A stretch of 33,550 nucleotides of DNA from Litorivivens sp047622145 (GCA_047622145.1 JBLHMO010000014.1:1-33550), one strand, 5' to 3'; counted from the first letter of the stretch, positions 1 to 8,186 are shown. Made by a program: numbers and translations. The notes: generated by a model not told the origin, from the letters alone.

Positions 1-9
1 CTTAATCTG

Positions 10-186
10 CTATCCAAATCCCAGGTGGTTAATACCTTCGGTAACGGGCCAGCAATGCAATGAGCAGGCGCGCTTTATTGCCACGCGGGTGAGCAATTGT
101 AGAGCGCGTTTTTCTTCGAAGGTTTCCAGTACCGCGAGCGGGATGCGGGAATCGAATATTAGGTTGAGATCATGGGGCGTAAACAT
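10..186 (-). pseudogene. Truncated N-terminus of a Ycf46-like AAA+ ATPase
   Basis: A 58-codon reading frame begins at ATG 186-184 and ends at an amber codon at 12-10. The peptide starts MFTPHDLNLIFDSRIPLAVL and contains ETFEEKRALQLL and WPVTEGI. This matches the opening of the Ycf46/MoxR-like AAA+ ATPases, which begin with a 'D-L-x-L-L...R-x-P-L-I...T-x-E-E-x-R' block followed by a W-x-V-T-E-G motif. Members of that family are about 450-550 residues long and carry Walker motifs further on, and none is reached here. The stop therefore looks premature, although the rest of the gene is off the window. Family assignment rests on a short stretch recalled from family knowledge. A genuinely short protein or a sequence error at the stop are alternatives. 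Confidence 0.5.
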
Positions 187-221
187 AAGCGGCTCGGCAA
201 CGTCTGATAAGCAGATTTTGG

Positions 222-344
222 CTAAAACAAAAAACGCCGAGGTATGGGCGCATCGGCGTTAAAAGACCGGACGGGAGGGGTCAGACAGTTTGAACTTGCG
301 GAGTGTTGTCGCGCGCTTCCAAGTTCTTGAGTTTGGTGGTTCAT
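222..344 (-). CDS. Possible small protein or leader peptide of 40 aa
   Basis: ATG 344-342 is preceded on the minus strand by GGAGAT at good Shine-Dalgarno spacing. It opens a 40-codon frame starting MNHQTQELGSARQHSASSNC and ending at TAG 224-222. I do not recognise the peptide. The last third of the frame runs through the terminator hairpin at 228-262, which is odd for an ordinary gene. The unit lies upstream of, and on the same strand as, the truncated ATPase. It could be a small peptide gene with its own terminator, an attenuation leader, or a chance frame. The longer 113-codon version of this frame, starting at 563, has no such ribosome binding site and is not favoured. Confidence 0.3.
   Translation of the reverse strand: MNHQTQELGSARQHSASSNCLTPPVRSFNADAPIPRRFLF
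228..262 (-). terminator. Rho-independent terminator on the minus strand
   Basis: The arms AACGCCGA (233-240) and TCGGCGTT (253-260) form a perfect 8-bp stem with a 12-nt loop. Read on the minus strand, the stem is followed by TTTTTTGTTTT. It would end transcripts entering from about 344-500 before they reach the ATPase start at 186. Confidence 0.75.
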
Positions 345-543
345 GGGTGAATCTCCATTAATAGGTTGGTTGGCTATAGTCGGCTGCCCTGGTTCGTGGA
401 AATTCTGACTCGGCCTCATTTGCTGTAGCGTTCGCAGTTTCCTCTTTGCACAAATAGAGCAAAATACGATATAAATGCACTTACAGTTTGCATAAATGCA
501 TTTGTGGCGAGATGGCGGTTGTGCCGCCACTGGGGGAATCATT

Positions 544-1434
544 GTGAAAGATTGGGATGACATGCGTTTTTTTCATTCGGTCGCCGAGGGTGGCTCACTC
601 AGTGCAGCCAGTCGCTCGCTCAGCGTGAATCATTCCACGGTATTTCGGCGGATCAATCAGTTGGAGGAGCGCTTGCAGGCTCGGCTATTTGACCGCGTGG
701 ACAATCGCTATCAATTAACAGACACCGGCGAGCAACTCTTTACGCGTATACAGCAAGTGGCCAATGTAATGGATGATGTTGAACGCCATGTCGCAGGCAA
801 AGATAGCTTGCTGGAAGGCTCTATTCGACTGACCTGCCCCGATACCTTTCTCGACTGGATAGTGCCCGGTCTGATTGCTGATTTTTGCCGGGAGTATCCG
901 CAGGTGACCATTGAATTACGGGCAGACCAAGAGCATTTGGACCTTGCCCGCCGCGAGGCCGACGTCGCGCTGCGGGCAACTAACAAGCCGCCGGACTATC
1001 TGATTGGGCGTCGACTGGGCCAGTTCGGTTGGCGCTTTTACGGGCAACCAGATCTATGCGATGGTGAATTTGCCGGACTTTCACAACTGCCTGATAGTGC
1101 ATTTCCAACCCTTCCGGTGATCGCGCCCGAGGGGCGCCTGTTGGAAATACCCGCCTGCCAATGGCTTGACAAGCAGTTACCGCGATTTCGGGTTACTGCG
1201 CGTGCCGGCACCTTGCGCGCGGCTGCGGCTATGGCGCAGGCGGGTTTGGGCGTCGCTCTACTTCCTGTGGAGGCGGGGCTGGCCTTGACTGAACTTGCGC
1301 AGCCAGCAAAGAATTTCGACACAGGGATTTGGCTGCTGAGGCATCCCGACATGCGCAGCAATACGCGTTTGACCTGTTTTACCCGTTTCCTTGCACAAGC
1401 CTTTACGGATTGGTTTCAGGTGAACGCCAATTAG
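544..1434 (+). CDS. LysR-family transcriptional regulator
   Basis: A 296-residue LysR-type regulator if translation starts at GTG 544, which has the strong ribosome binding site GGGGGA seven bases upstream. The reading frame is open back to 496, but the peptide upstream of 544 does not look like a LysR start. The N-terminal winged helix is clear: DWDDMRFFHSVAEGGSLSAA, then SVNHSTVFRRINQLEERLQARLF. The C-terminal two-thirds is the usual effector-binding domain. The sequence resembles the 'DWDDLRYF' subgroup. The gene reads toward the MMPL operon beginning at 1573, about 140 bases downstream, so it may control that operon, but LysR targets are often divergent and nothing here proves it. The effector cannot be named. 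Confidence 0.9.
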   Translation: MKDWDDMRFFHSVAEGGSLSAASRSLSVNHSTVFRRINQLEERLQARLFDRVDNRYQLTDTGEQLFTRIQQVANVMDDVERHVAGKDSLLEGSIRLTCPDTFLDWIVPGLIADFCREYPQVTIELRADQEHLDLARREADVALRATNKPPDYLIGRRLGQFGWRFYGQPDLCDGEFAGLSQLPDSAFPTLPVIAPEGRLLEIPACQWLDKQLPRFRVTARAGTLRAAAAMAQAGLGVALLPVEAGLALTELAQPAKNFDTGIWLLRHPDMRSNTRLTCFTRFLAQAFTDWFQVNAN

Positions 1435-1572
1435 AAGCGTTAGGGTTTGCCTTGTTAGTCCGCCCGCTCACATCGCTGCGCGCTCGCTATCAGCATTTGA
1501 CTCCTAGCTCGAATTCGGGTGTCTTACTGCGCAGCACAATAAAAAATAGACCGTGAATTGGACCCAATAATC

Positions 1573-3882
1573 ATGAAACAGAGCTTTTCAGCCTCACTTC
1601 TCAAATGGCGTTTCCTAACATCCGTGCTTGTTCTGGCACTATGCGGCTGGTTGGTGACGGGTACTGATGAGCCTAGCTTCGATACCGATTACCGCGTTTT
1701 TTTCGACGATGATGACCCGCAGCTACTAGCGCACGAGAGTATCGAGCGCGAATTCACCAAGTCACAAACGCTACTGTTTTTGGTTGAATCTCTAGATGGC
1801 GATTTGTTTTCTGCCAAGCGACTGGCGTCCTTGCAGGAGCTCACCAATGATGCTTGGCGACTGCCTTATGTGTTGCGTGTTAACTCGCTAAGTAATTATC
1901 AGCATACCTCGGCCGAGGGCGATGATTTGTGGGTGGAAGACCTTATTGATCAGCCCTTGGATTATAGCGAAGCCGATACAGCGCGCATTCGCGATATCGT
2001 CATGGCCGAATCGGAATTGCGCGGCATTCTGATATCCGATGATGGTCGAGTGACAATGGTCGCGGCCTATGTTGACCTCGATGCCGCTGAAGAGTCGGTG
2101 AGTGCAAAAACAGAACTGATGCTGAAGGCGCGTGCCCTGGCAGCCGAATTTGAAAGCCGTCATCCTGATCTGAAGTTGCGGATTAACGGCCAGGTAGCCG
2201 TTGACTATGCACTAGAGGAAACCGCGACTGACGATGCCGCCAAGGTTGAATTTCGCATGTTATTGGCCTTGCTCTTGCTGATGGCAGTGCTACTGCGCTC
2301 GATAGCAGCCACGCTGGGCAGCGTTGCGGTGATGCTGGCAACCGTTGCAGCAGCAGCGGGCTTAACGACGCTCTTGTACGACAGCTTCAATGCCATCAAC
2401 GTGTCTAGCCTATATGTTGTGGTGATGCTTTCCATGCTCGATTGCGTACACGTGCTGTCGGCCTATTTCAGCCGGCTTGCCTCGGGCGACAATAAATTTG
2501 ATGCCATGCGCGCAAGTATCGACAAAAATCTCGAAGCCTTATTTTTGACCACACTCACAACGTCGATTGGTTTTGGCGCCATGAACTTCAGCGCCTCGCC
2601 ACCGTTTCGTGAATTTGGCACCGTCACCGCAATCTCAGTGTGGATCGCGCTGCTACTCAGCTTAACCTTGCTACCGGCAATCGTGCTGCTGTTTCCGGGT
2701 AAAGCTCAGCGCCGCGCGCCGGTAACAGCCATGGTCGAGTGGCTGCAAGCGATTTTCCCGCGTGCCAGTCGCTGGTATATGCCAACGGGGTTTCTATTCG
2801 TTGCGGTGCTGCTGCCACTGGCGTTTACCAATGTCGCCGACGACGATTTGATGGAGGCATTTTATGAAGACGCACCCATTCGGCAGTCGGCAGCCTTTGC
2901 GGAAAAGCACCTGGCCGGCTATGCCTTTATTGAGTACTCCCTGCGCGGAGAGGGCGCCAACAGTGTTACTGAGCCAGCATATCTTAAGCAGACCGAAGCC
3001 TTTGTTACTTGGTTGGAAGCGCAACCGGAAGTGCTACATGTAGCCAGTTTTTCGAGGATAGTGAAGCGCTTAAGCAAGTCCATGCACGGAGATCAAGAGG
3101 AGTGGTATCGCATTCCGGATGATCCGCGCGCCACCGCTGAGTACGTATTGGTTTATGAATCCAGCGTACCTCCGGGCCTAGACTTACAAGATAGCGTTAA
3201 TCTTGATAAAAGCGCTTTGCGCGTCACGGCCTATCTCAAGTCGATCAGTAGCGTCGAAGGCATTGATTTCAGCGCGAGGGCTATGAGCTTTCTTGAGCAA
3301 CAAACGGCGATCGTCAGCGCAGAAGCCGCCAGCCCTTTCCTAATGTTTGCCTATATCGGGCAGGAAAATATTCGTAGCATGCTAATAGGCTGCATCATCG
3401 TATCGCTGTTCGTATGCCTTACTATGATCATCACTTTTCGTTCAGTGATCTTAGGTGTGCTGTGTATGATTCCCAATTTGATGCCCGCGGTGCTGGCCTT
3501 CGGTTTGTGCGGGCTCTTTATTGGCGAGATCAATATGGGTGGTGCGCTGGTGTTTACCATCGCCTTGGGCATTGTGGTGGATGACACCATTCACTTTGTA
3601 GTGAGTTATCGGCGAGTACGCCGAGAGACTTCCTTAAGCCCTGAACAGGCGATTGAGCAAACCTACAGCTTGGTCGGTCGCGCTATTATCATCACCAGTA
3701 TTATGCTGTGCGTTGGCTTTCTTATCCCCGTCATTTTTGCCAACTTGAAAATGAATGAGTTGTTCTATGGTCTGGCCTTTATTTGTGTCGCCGGTGCCTT
3801 GCTAGCTGATTTGTTTTTCTTGCCGGCCATGCTGGTATGGATAGACAAGCGTTTTCCCGGCGTGGTGGCACCACGTGCGTAA
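1573..3882 (+). CDS. MMPL/RND-superfamily exporter
   Basis: A 769-residue inner-membrane transporter of the MMPL branch of the RND superfamily, the group of lipid and hopanoid exporters such as HpnN. The start is ATG 1573; an in-frame TTG at 1558 is less likely. The layout is one N-terminal membrane segment, a periplasmic domain of about 180 residues, a five-helix block with VMLSMLDCVHVLSAY, a second single helix and periplasmic domain, and a final five-helix block holding GIVVDDTIHF (residues about 666-675). The acidic pair in that helix is the usual proton-relay position in RND proteins. It overlaps the next gene by 8 bases and heads an operon with an outer-membrane protein, a LolA-like carrier, an SDR and an RDD protein. 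That context suggests export of a lipid-like substrate, which is not identifiable here. Confidence 0.88.
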   Translation: MKQSFSASLLKWRFLTSVLVLALCGWLVTGTDEPSFDTDYRVFFDDDDPQLLAHESIEREFTKSQTLLFLVESLDGDLFSAKRLASLQELTNDAWRLPYVLRVNSLSNYQHTSAEGDDLWVEDLIDQPLDYSEADTARIRDIVMAESELRGILISDDGRVTMVAAYVDLDAAEESVSAKTELMLKARALAAEFESRHPDLKLRINGQVAVDYALEETATDDAAKVEFRMLLALLLLMAVLLRSIAATLGSVAVMLATVAAAAGLTTLLYDSFNAINVSSLYVVVMLSMLDCVHVLSAYFSRLASGDNKFDAMRASIDKNLEALFLTTLTTSIGFGAMNFSASPPFREFGTVTAISVWIALLLSLTLLPAIVLLFPGKAQRRAPVTAMVEWLQAIFPRASRWYMPTGFLFVAVLLPLAFTNVADDDLMEAFYEDAPIRQSAAFAEKHLAGYAFIEYSLRGEGANSVTEPAYLKQTEAFVTWLEAQPEVLHVASFSRIVKRLSKSMHGDQEEWYRIPDDPRATAEYVLVYESSVPPGLDLQDSVNLDKSALRVTAYLKSISSVEGIDFSARAMSFLEQQTAIVSAEAASPFLMFAYIGQENIRSMLIGCIIVSLFVCLTMIITFRSVILGVLCMIPNLMPAVLAFGLCGLFIGEINMGGALVFTIALGIVVDDTIHFVVSYRRVRRETSLSPEQAIEQTYSLVGRAIIITSIMLCVGFLIPVIFANLKMNELFYGLAFICVAGALLADLFFLPAMLVWIDKRFPGVVAPRA

Positions 3883-5044
3883 TTTAGGCCTACTCATCGT
3901 AGTACTTGCATGCAGCTTCTCAATCGTCATTGCCAGTGAATGGCGGCAGGAAGTGACCTTGGAGTACCGGCAATTTTCGGAAAAAGGCAGCCAAGGGCAG
4001 GTCAGCAACGACAGCTCGCTACTGTGGGAGGCTAACTACCGGCAGGATTGGAATGAGGGGCGTGATATTTTGGTGGTCGCACCGCGCGCCCGATTGAGTA
4101 ATCGAGATAGCGAACGCAATCTGTTTGATTTTCAATCTCTGAGTTGGAGCCATATCGGTGAGGGCTGGGAATTGCGCAGCGGTGTACGAACCGAAACCTG
4201 GCAGGTGGTCGAGTCTGCGCATTTGATTGACATTCTCAATCAAATAGATGCCACCAGCGACGTCGACGGTGAAGACAAATTAGGTCAGCCCATGCTGAAT
4301 CTTGTGTGGTATCAGGATTGGGGCAGTATCGAGATATACGCACTGCCGGGCTTTCGCGAACGCATGTTGCCGGGCGACGACGGCCGACTTCGTTTGCCCC
4401 TGCCCTACGATACCGAATCCGCAGACTACGAGTCTGGGGCAGAAAATCTGCGCACTGATGCGGCAGTGCGTTTCAGTGCCCAGTTAGGTGAATGGGAGCT
4501 GGCGCTGACCCATTTTAGCGGCACCAGCCGAGAGCCGCTGTTCAATTTCGTTAGTGGGAAATTGCGGCCCTTTTACCCTGTAATCGACCAGAGTGGACTG
4601 GAGCTGCAATATGCGGCCGGTGACTGGTTGTGGAAATTTGAAGGGGCTACACGTTCAGGTTTTGGTGGCCGTTATAGTTCGGCGGCGGGCGGTTTCGAAT
4701 ACACCTATTCTGGCATCACCTATGGCGGTCACGATCTTGGGGTTTTAATCGAGTATCTTTTTGATGATCGAGGCCAGCGCGCTACCTTGAACAATGATGT
4801 GTTTATAGCGCTACGTTGGAGCCTGAACGATCTGGACGGCACTGAGTTGTTGGCCGGCGTGATTACCGATGCCGACAGTGGCGAGTACTTGGCGGTGGCC
4901 GAATATTCCCAGCGTTTCGGCAGTGTGTGGCGAGTCAGTGCCGACCTGCGCTGGTTCGATGGACCTTCGCAGCTGGCCGATCAGCAACTTGGCTTCTTAT
5001 TTGACGAAGACTATGTGAGTATCGAGCTAACGCGCTTTTTCTGA
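3875..5044 (+). CDS. Predicted outer-membrane beta-barrel protein of MMPL operon
   Basis: A 389-residue exported protein with a GTG start at 3875 inside the last codons of the transporter gene, implying translational coupling. The N-terminus, LGLLIVVLACSFSIVIASEW, is a signal peptide. The mature part is rich in alternating aromatic and polar stretches such as LSWSHIGEGWELRSGVRTETW and ends in ELTRFF, a terminal phenylalanine typical of outer-membrane barrels. I recognise no named family with certainty. Related MMPL operons often carry a DUF1302-type or similar outer-membrane protein at this position. Its likely role is the outer-membrane partner of the exporter and the LolA-like protein. Localisation is well supported by sequence features; the specific function is inference from the neighbours. 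Confidence 0.72.
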   Translation: MRNLGLLIVVLACSFSIVIASEWRQEVTLEYRQFSEKGSQGQVSNDSSLLWEANYRQDWNEGRDILVVAPRARLSNRDSERNLFDFQSLSWSHIGEGWELRSGVRTETWQVVESAHLIDILNQIDATSDVDGEDKLGQPMLNLVWYQDWGSIEIYALPGFRERMLPGDDGRLRLPLPYDTESADYESGAENLRTDAAVRFSAQLGEWELALTHFSGTSREPLFNFVSGKLRPFYPVIDQSGLELQYAAGDWLWKFEGATRSGFGGRYSSAAGGFEYTYSGITYGGHDLGVLIEYLFDDRGQRATLNNDVFIALRWSLNDLDGTELLAGVITDADSGEYLAVAEYSQRFGSVWRVSADLRWFDGPSQLADQQLGFLFDEDYVSIELTRFF

Positions 5045-5066
5045 TACTAAATAAGGTGAGGTAGGG

Positions 5067-5900
5067 GTGGAAAATAAAATGGCTTATGGCGCACTGCGCG
5101 GTTTTGCGCTGCTGGCGTCGACACTGCTAGCTCCGCAGTTGCTCTTGGCAGACGGTGTTGCAGACAATGTAGCCGCAGATGCAACTAACAAAGCCTACCG
5201 GCTTATGGCGGAATCGGAACAGCGCGATGAGGGCTGGGTCGACAACCGCTCTGAAATGCAGATGATTATCCGCCGGGGAGATGGCCGAGAGATTGTTCGC
5301 GAACTGCGTACCCAGGCTTTGGAAGGCGCTAGCGGTGAAGATAAAAGCCTGATGGTGTTTGACGAGCCGCTGGACGTGCGCGGCACCGTGTTTCTTACTC
5401 ACAGTTACCCGCTGAACCCGGACGACCAGTGGATTTATCTGCCCTCGCAAAATAAGGTAAAACGTATTAGCTCAAAGCGCCGTAACGGTCGCTTTATGGG
5501 TAGCGAGTTCACCTTTGAAGATATGGCTGCTTTCGCGCTGGAGGAGAATGACTATATCTACCTTCGTCAGGAAGCCTGTGACGAATTGCAATGCCACGTC
5601 ATTGAGGTTCGTCCGAAAGACAAATATTCAGGTTATGAAAAATTTATTTATTATATGGATGTGGAAGAGCTGAGAGCATGGCGGATTGAGTTTTACGACA
5701 AGCGCACGGGCAAACACGTTAAAACCATGACCATGAGTAATTACCAGCGATATCTGGATAAATTCTGGCGGGCCGAACAGGCGACAATGCGAAATATGGT
5801 TAGCGGCGCTGAAACAGAAATTCGCTGGCGTAAAGAAGCATTTCGTACCGGCATGAGCGAGCAAGACTTTAGCAAAACCGCCTTGGAGCGTCGTCAGTGA
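5067..5900 (+). CDS. LolA-like outer-membrane lipoprotein-sorting protein
   Basis: A periplasmic protein of about 277 residues of the 'outer membrane lipoprotein-sorting protein' type (the LolA-like family that accompanies MMPL transporters). Two starts are possible: GTG 5067, with AAGGTGAG upstream, or ATG 5079, with AGGGGTGG upstream; the choice removes four residues. A signal peptide (ALRGFALLASTLLAPQLLLA) is followed by a fold with characteristic motifs: FDEPLDVRGTVFL, DDQWIYLPSQNKVKRI and GSEFTFEDM. The family has a LolA-like half-barrel that can hold an acyl chain. Here it probably shuttles the exporter's substrate across the periplasm. It overlaps the following SDR gene by four bases (GTGA), which supports one transcript. 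Confidence 0.85.
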   Translation: MENKMAYGALRGFALLASTLLAPQLLLADGVADNVAADATNKAYRLMAESEQRDEGWVDNRSEMQMIIRRGDGREIVRELRTQALEGASGEDKSLMVFDEPLDVRGTVFLTHSYPLNPDDQWIYLPSQNKVKRISSKRRNGRFMGSEFTFEDMAAFALEENDYIYLRQEACDELQCHVIEVRPKDKYSGYEKFIYYMDVEELRAWRIEFYDKRTGKHVKTMTMSNYQRYLDKFWRAEQATMRNMVSGAETEIRWRKEAFRTGMSEQDFSKTALERRQ

Positions 5901-6649
5901 GAAAAAATATTTTAATTACGGGCGCCAGCTCAGGCCTCGGATATGAGATGGCAAAACAATTTGCCGCAAAGGGCAGGAACCTTGCATTGTGCGCTCGCCG
6001 CGAGGACCAGCTGCAAGCTCTTAAGGCCGAACTACTGGAGATCGATGGCAGCATCGACGTGCTGATTAAGCCCTTGGACGTGTTGGACTATGATGCGGTT
6101 GAGCGTGTTTTCAACGAGGTTCATAGTCATTTTGGTGTGCTTGATCGCGTTATTGTTAACGCGGGTATGGGCAAAGGGCAGGCACTGGGCAAGGGTTATT
6201 TCCACGCTAACAGGAAAACGGCGGAAACCAATTTTGTCGCGGCCATCGCACAGTGTGATGCAGCAATGGCCATTTTTCGCAAACAAAACGCGGGGCATTT
6301 AGTCGCCATATCGTCTATGGCTGGATTGCGTGGCATGAGCGGGACGACCATGGTCTATTCCGCCACCAAGGCCGGTGTCGCCGTGTTGATGGAAGGTCTG
6401 CAAATGGAGTTGCTAGATTCCCCCATAAATTGCACGACTATTTTTCCCGGCTATATCCTCACTGACATCAACCGCGATATGAAGAAAGTGATGTTTCGGG
6501 CAGATCTGGAATCGGGTACGCGCTCAATCGTAAAAGCTATAGAGCGCGAAAAACCTAAAGCCTATGTGCCTGGTATAACGTGGTGGATACTGGGGCACAT
6601 TATGCGCAGGCTTCCCCTGCGTATCCTGAAAAAGGCTGGAGGGCAGTAG
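5897..6649 (+). CDS. Short-chain dehydrogenase/reductase (SDR)
   Basis: A 250-residue classical SDR. The GTG start at 5897 overlaps the stop of the preceding gene. It has the dinucleotide-binding motif TGASSGLG at residues 8-15, the NAG motif, the catalytic serine region ISSMAG and YSATK with Tyr154 and Lys158. It would be a cytoplasmic NAD(P)-dependent oxidoreductase acting on an alcohol or ketone. The C-terminal extension (WWILGHIMRRLPLRILKKAG) is hydrophobic and basic, like SDRs that sit on the membrane and act on acyl or sterol-like lipids. Its position inside the MMPL/LolA-like operon fits a lipid-tailoring role. The substrate is not deducible. Confidence 0.88.
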   Translation: MRKNILITGASSGLGYEMAKQFAAKGRNLALCARREDQLQALKAELLEIDGSIDVLIKPLDVLDYDAVERVFNEVHSHFGVLDRVIVNAGMGKGQALGKGYFHANRKTAETNFVAAIAQCDAAMAIFRKQNAGHLVAISSMAGLRGMSGTTMVYSATKAGVAVLMEGLQMELLDSPINCTTIFPGYILTDINRDMKKVMFRADLESGTRSIVKAIEREKPKAYVPGITWWILGHIMRRLPLRILKKAGGQ

Positions 6650-6650
6650 C

Positions 6651-7127
6651 ATGAGCGCGAGCGATCAGTCTTTCGAGTACGTGGGTTTCTGGGCGCGTGC
6701 CATTGCGATGCTGATCGATACGATTGTGCTGGTGGTCGTGACCTGGCCGATACTATTATTGGTTTACGATGTGAATACGCCGATTGCCACGGCCGATATG
6801 GCAACAGATACCGCCTACATTGTTATCTCCTACGTACTGCCGACGATTGCCGTTATTTTCTTGTGGCGGAAATATCGCGCCACACCGGGCAAAATGCTAT
6901 TCAAGGCCGAAGTAGTCGACGCCACCACACATGAAGCCATGAGTGTGGGGCAATTGGTATTGCGCTACTTTGCTTATATCCTGTCGTCGCTACCGCTGTG
7001 TTTGGGGTTTTTGTGGGTTGCTTTCGACAGTCGTAAGCAGGCTTGGCATGACAAGCTGGCTGGCACGGTCGTTATCCGGCGAATACCCGTTTTGGCTAAT
7101 TCCTCTGCGGGTATCGAACACCCGTAG
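6651..7127 (+). CDS. RDD-family membrane protein
   Basis: A 158-residue inner-membrane protein of the RDD family, starting one base after the SDR stop. It shows the family signature: an Arg-Ala pair in the first helix (YVGFWARAIAMLIDTIVL), a second hydrophobic segment (YIVISYVLPTIAVIFLW), the ATPGKMLF block and a C-terminal DSRKQAWHDKLAGTVVI motif. Three membrane segments are visible. Family members have been linked to ion transport or to small-molecule exchange, but most are uncharacterised. As the last gene of the operon it probably serves the same envelope process. The REP-like palindrome lies just downstream. Confidence 0.9.
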   Translation: MSASDQSFEYVGFWARAIAMLIDTIVLVVVTWPILLLVYDVNTPIATADMATDTAYIVISYVLPTIAVIFLWRKYRATPGKMLFKAEVVDATTHEAMSVGQLVLRYFAYILSSLPLCLGFLWVAFDSRKQAWHDKLAGTVVIRRIPVLANSSAGIEHP

Positions 7128-7192
7128 TACGCGAGAAACTTCCCGGTTTTGATAGGGAGGCTGTTACCGTTTGACGATCCGGTGAAGTTGTA

Positions 7193-7286
7193 GGCCTGAA
7201 TAAGCCGCAGGCGTCAGCGTTGCCCGCGACGCGTTGCGGCTATTCAGGCACCGCGACGCCCGAAACGCCTGCGGCTTATTCGGGCC
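7193..7286. repeat. REP-like palindromic element with three copies of a 22-bp unit
   Basis: GAATAAGCCGCAGGCGT (7198-7214) is exactly inverted at 7265-7281, and the pairing extends through GGCC to 7193 and 7286 with one G-T mismatch. A third, imperfect copy in the inverted orientation lies between them at 7229-7250. The left unit can therefore pair with either of two partners, giving alternative hairpins. A T-run follows at 7299-7305. This resembles REP or BIME elements; it may also slow or stop transcription from the operon above. Confidence 0.75.
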
Positions 7287-7374
7287 GACCTTAGTCTATT
7301 TTTTTGGAACTGCAGGGCGCTGCCAATCACCCCTCTTGCGAAGTATCGGCACAAGCCTTGTGCAAAATACATAG

Positions 7375-7403
7375 TTGCCAGACTTCGCCGCCTAGCGTAG
7401 AAT
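7375..7403 (+). promoter_or_regulatory. Likely promoter of the tetR gene
   Basis: TTGCCA (7375-7380) and TAGAAT (7398-7403) are separated by 17 bases, close to a sigma-70 consensus. The predicted start of transcription falls at the palindrome at 7408-7424, giving a 5' leader of about 25-30 bases. This is based on sequence match only. Confidence 0.55.
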
Positions 7404-7407
7404 TACG

Positions 7408-7424
7408 TTCGAATATCATTCGAA
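7408..7424. promoter_or_regulatory. Candidate TetR operator
   Basis: TTCGAAT-ATC-ATTCGAA is a perfect inverted repeat with 7-bp arms and a 3-bp spacer. It sits just after the predicted -10 box and 12 bases before the start codon of the TetR-family gene. This is a typical autoregulatory operator position. The assignment is inference from symmetry and position. Confidence 0.6.
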
Positions 7425-7436
7425 TAGACCTCGATT

Positions 7437-8156
7437 ATGCCTCCCGCGCCCCGTTATACCCCCGAAGAAGAGCAAGAAATAGTGCTTGATGCGGCCGTTG
7501 CCTGTATCGAAGAGAGCTCTTTATTAGGCTTTACCATAGGGTCCATCGCCAAGCGCGCAGAGCTGTCGGTGGGCTCGTTATACAAACATGTACAAAGCAA
7601 GGAAGACTTGTTGGTGGCGCTGGCAACCCGGCTGACACGACATACCCGTCGTGTCTCCGGGGAAATACTTGGGGCCGACCTGAGTTCGCCGCAACGTATT
7701 ATTGCCCTGAGTTTGCTCGATCCCCAGAAAACCCTGCTGTTTAGCTTCGACGGGCACCTGAACACCTTGATCAGTAGTGAGGCTATCTTGGGGCGGGCAT
7801 CAAGCCAGTGGTTGGCGCAACTGCGCGACGCAGCTGAAAGCATCGACTTGATGTTCAGTGATTTTTTCCACGCCGCTGCCGGCAATGGTGAACTGGCGAT
7901 TGCGGATGAGGACGAATTGAACACGCTCAGCATGGGTTGTTGGTCGATGTGTGCAGGCTTTCAACATATTGCACTCATGCGGCATGTGCGTGGCGGTGGG
8001 CGGCAGGAACAAATTTTGCAGTACCCGCTGCAACCCGACGACTACCCGGTTGTTTGCACCCAGCGCCTGCTCAGTACCTATCAGTGGCAGGCACCGCTAA
8101 CGCGCATCGGTATTGATAAAGCCTGTGCCACCTTGGTGGCGATGGGCTATCGCTAA
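7437..8156 (+). CDS. TetR/AcrR-family regulator of the RND efflux genes
   Basis: A 239-residue TetR-type repressor. The N-terminal DNA-binding domain is clear: EEQEIVLDAAVACIEESSLL, then the helix-turn-helix FTIGSIAKRAELSVGSLYKHVQSKEDLL. The remainder is the ligand-binding domain, which is not conserved enough to name an inducer. The gene is 30 bases upstream of an efflux adaptor gene on the same strand, so it is very probably the local regulator of the pump. The palindrome overlapping its own promoter suggests autorepression, with the downstream genes co-transcribed. No strong ribosome binding site precedes ATG 7437, so translation from a short leader may be weak. Confidence 0.9.
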   Translation: MPPAPRYTPEEEQEIVLDAAVACIEESSLLGFTIGSIAKRAELSVGSLYKHVQSKEDLLVALATRLTRHTRRVSGEILGADLSSPQRIIALSLLDPQKTLLFSFDGHLNTLISSEAILGRASSQWLAQLRDAAESIDLMFSDFFHAAAGNGELAIADEDELNTLSMGCWSMCAGFQHIALMRHVRGGGRQEQILQYPLQPDDYPVVCTQRLLSTYQWQAPLTRIGIDKACATLVAMGYR

Positions 8157-8186
8157 GAAATTGAAATTATTTTGGAGAGTTTACCG

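Noticed and set aside
222..563. 113-codon minus-strand frame
   Set aside because: Its start at 563 lies inside the LysR coding region with no ribosome site; only the last 40 codons have one, and these are listed separately.
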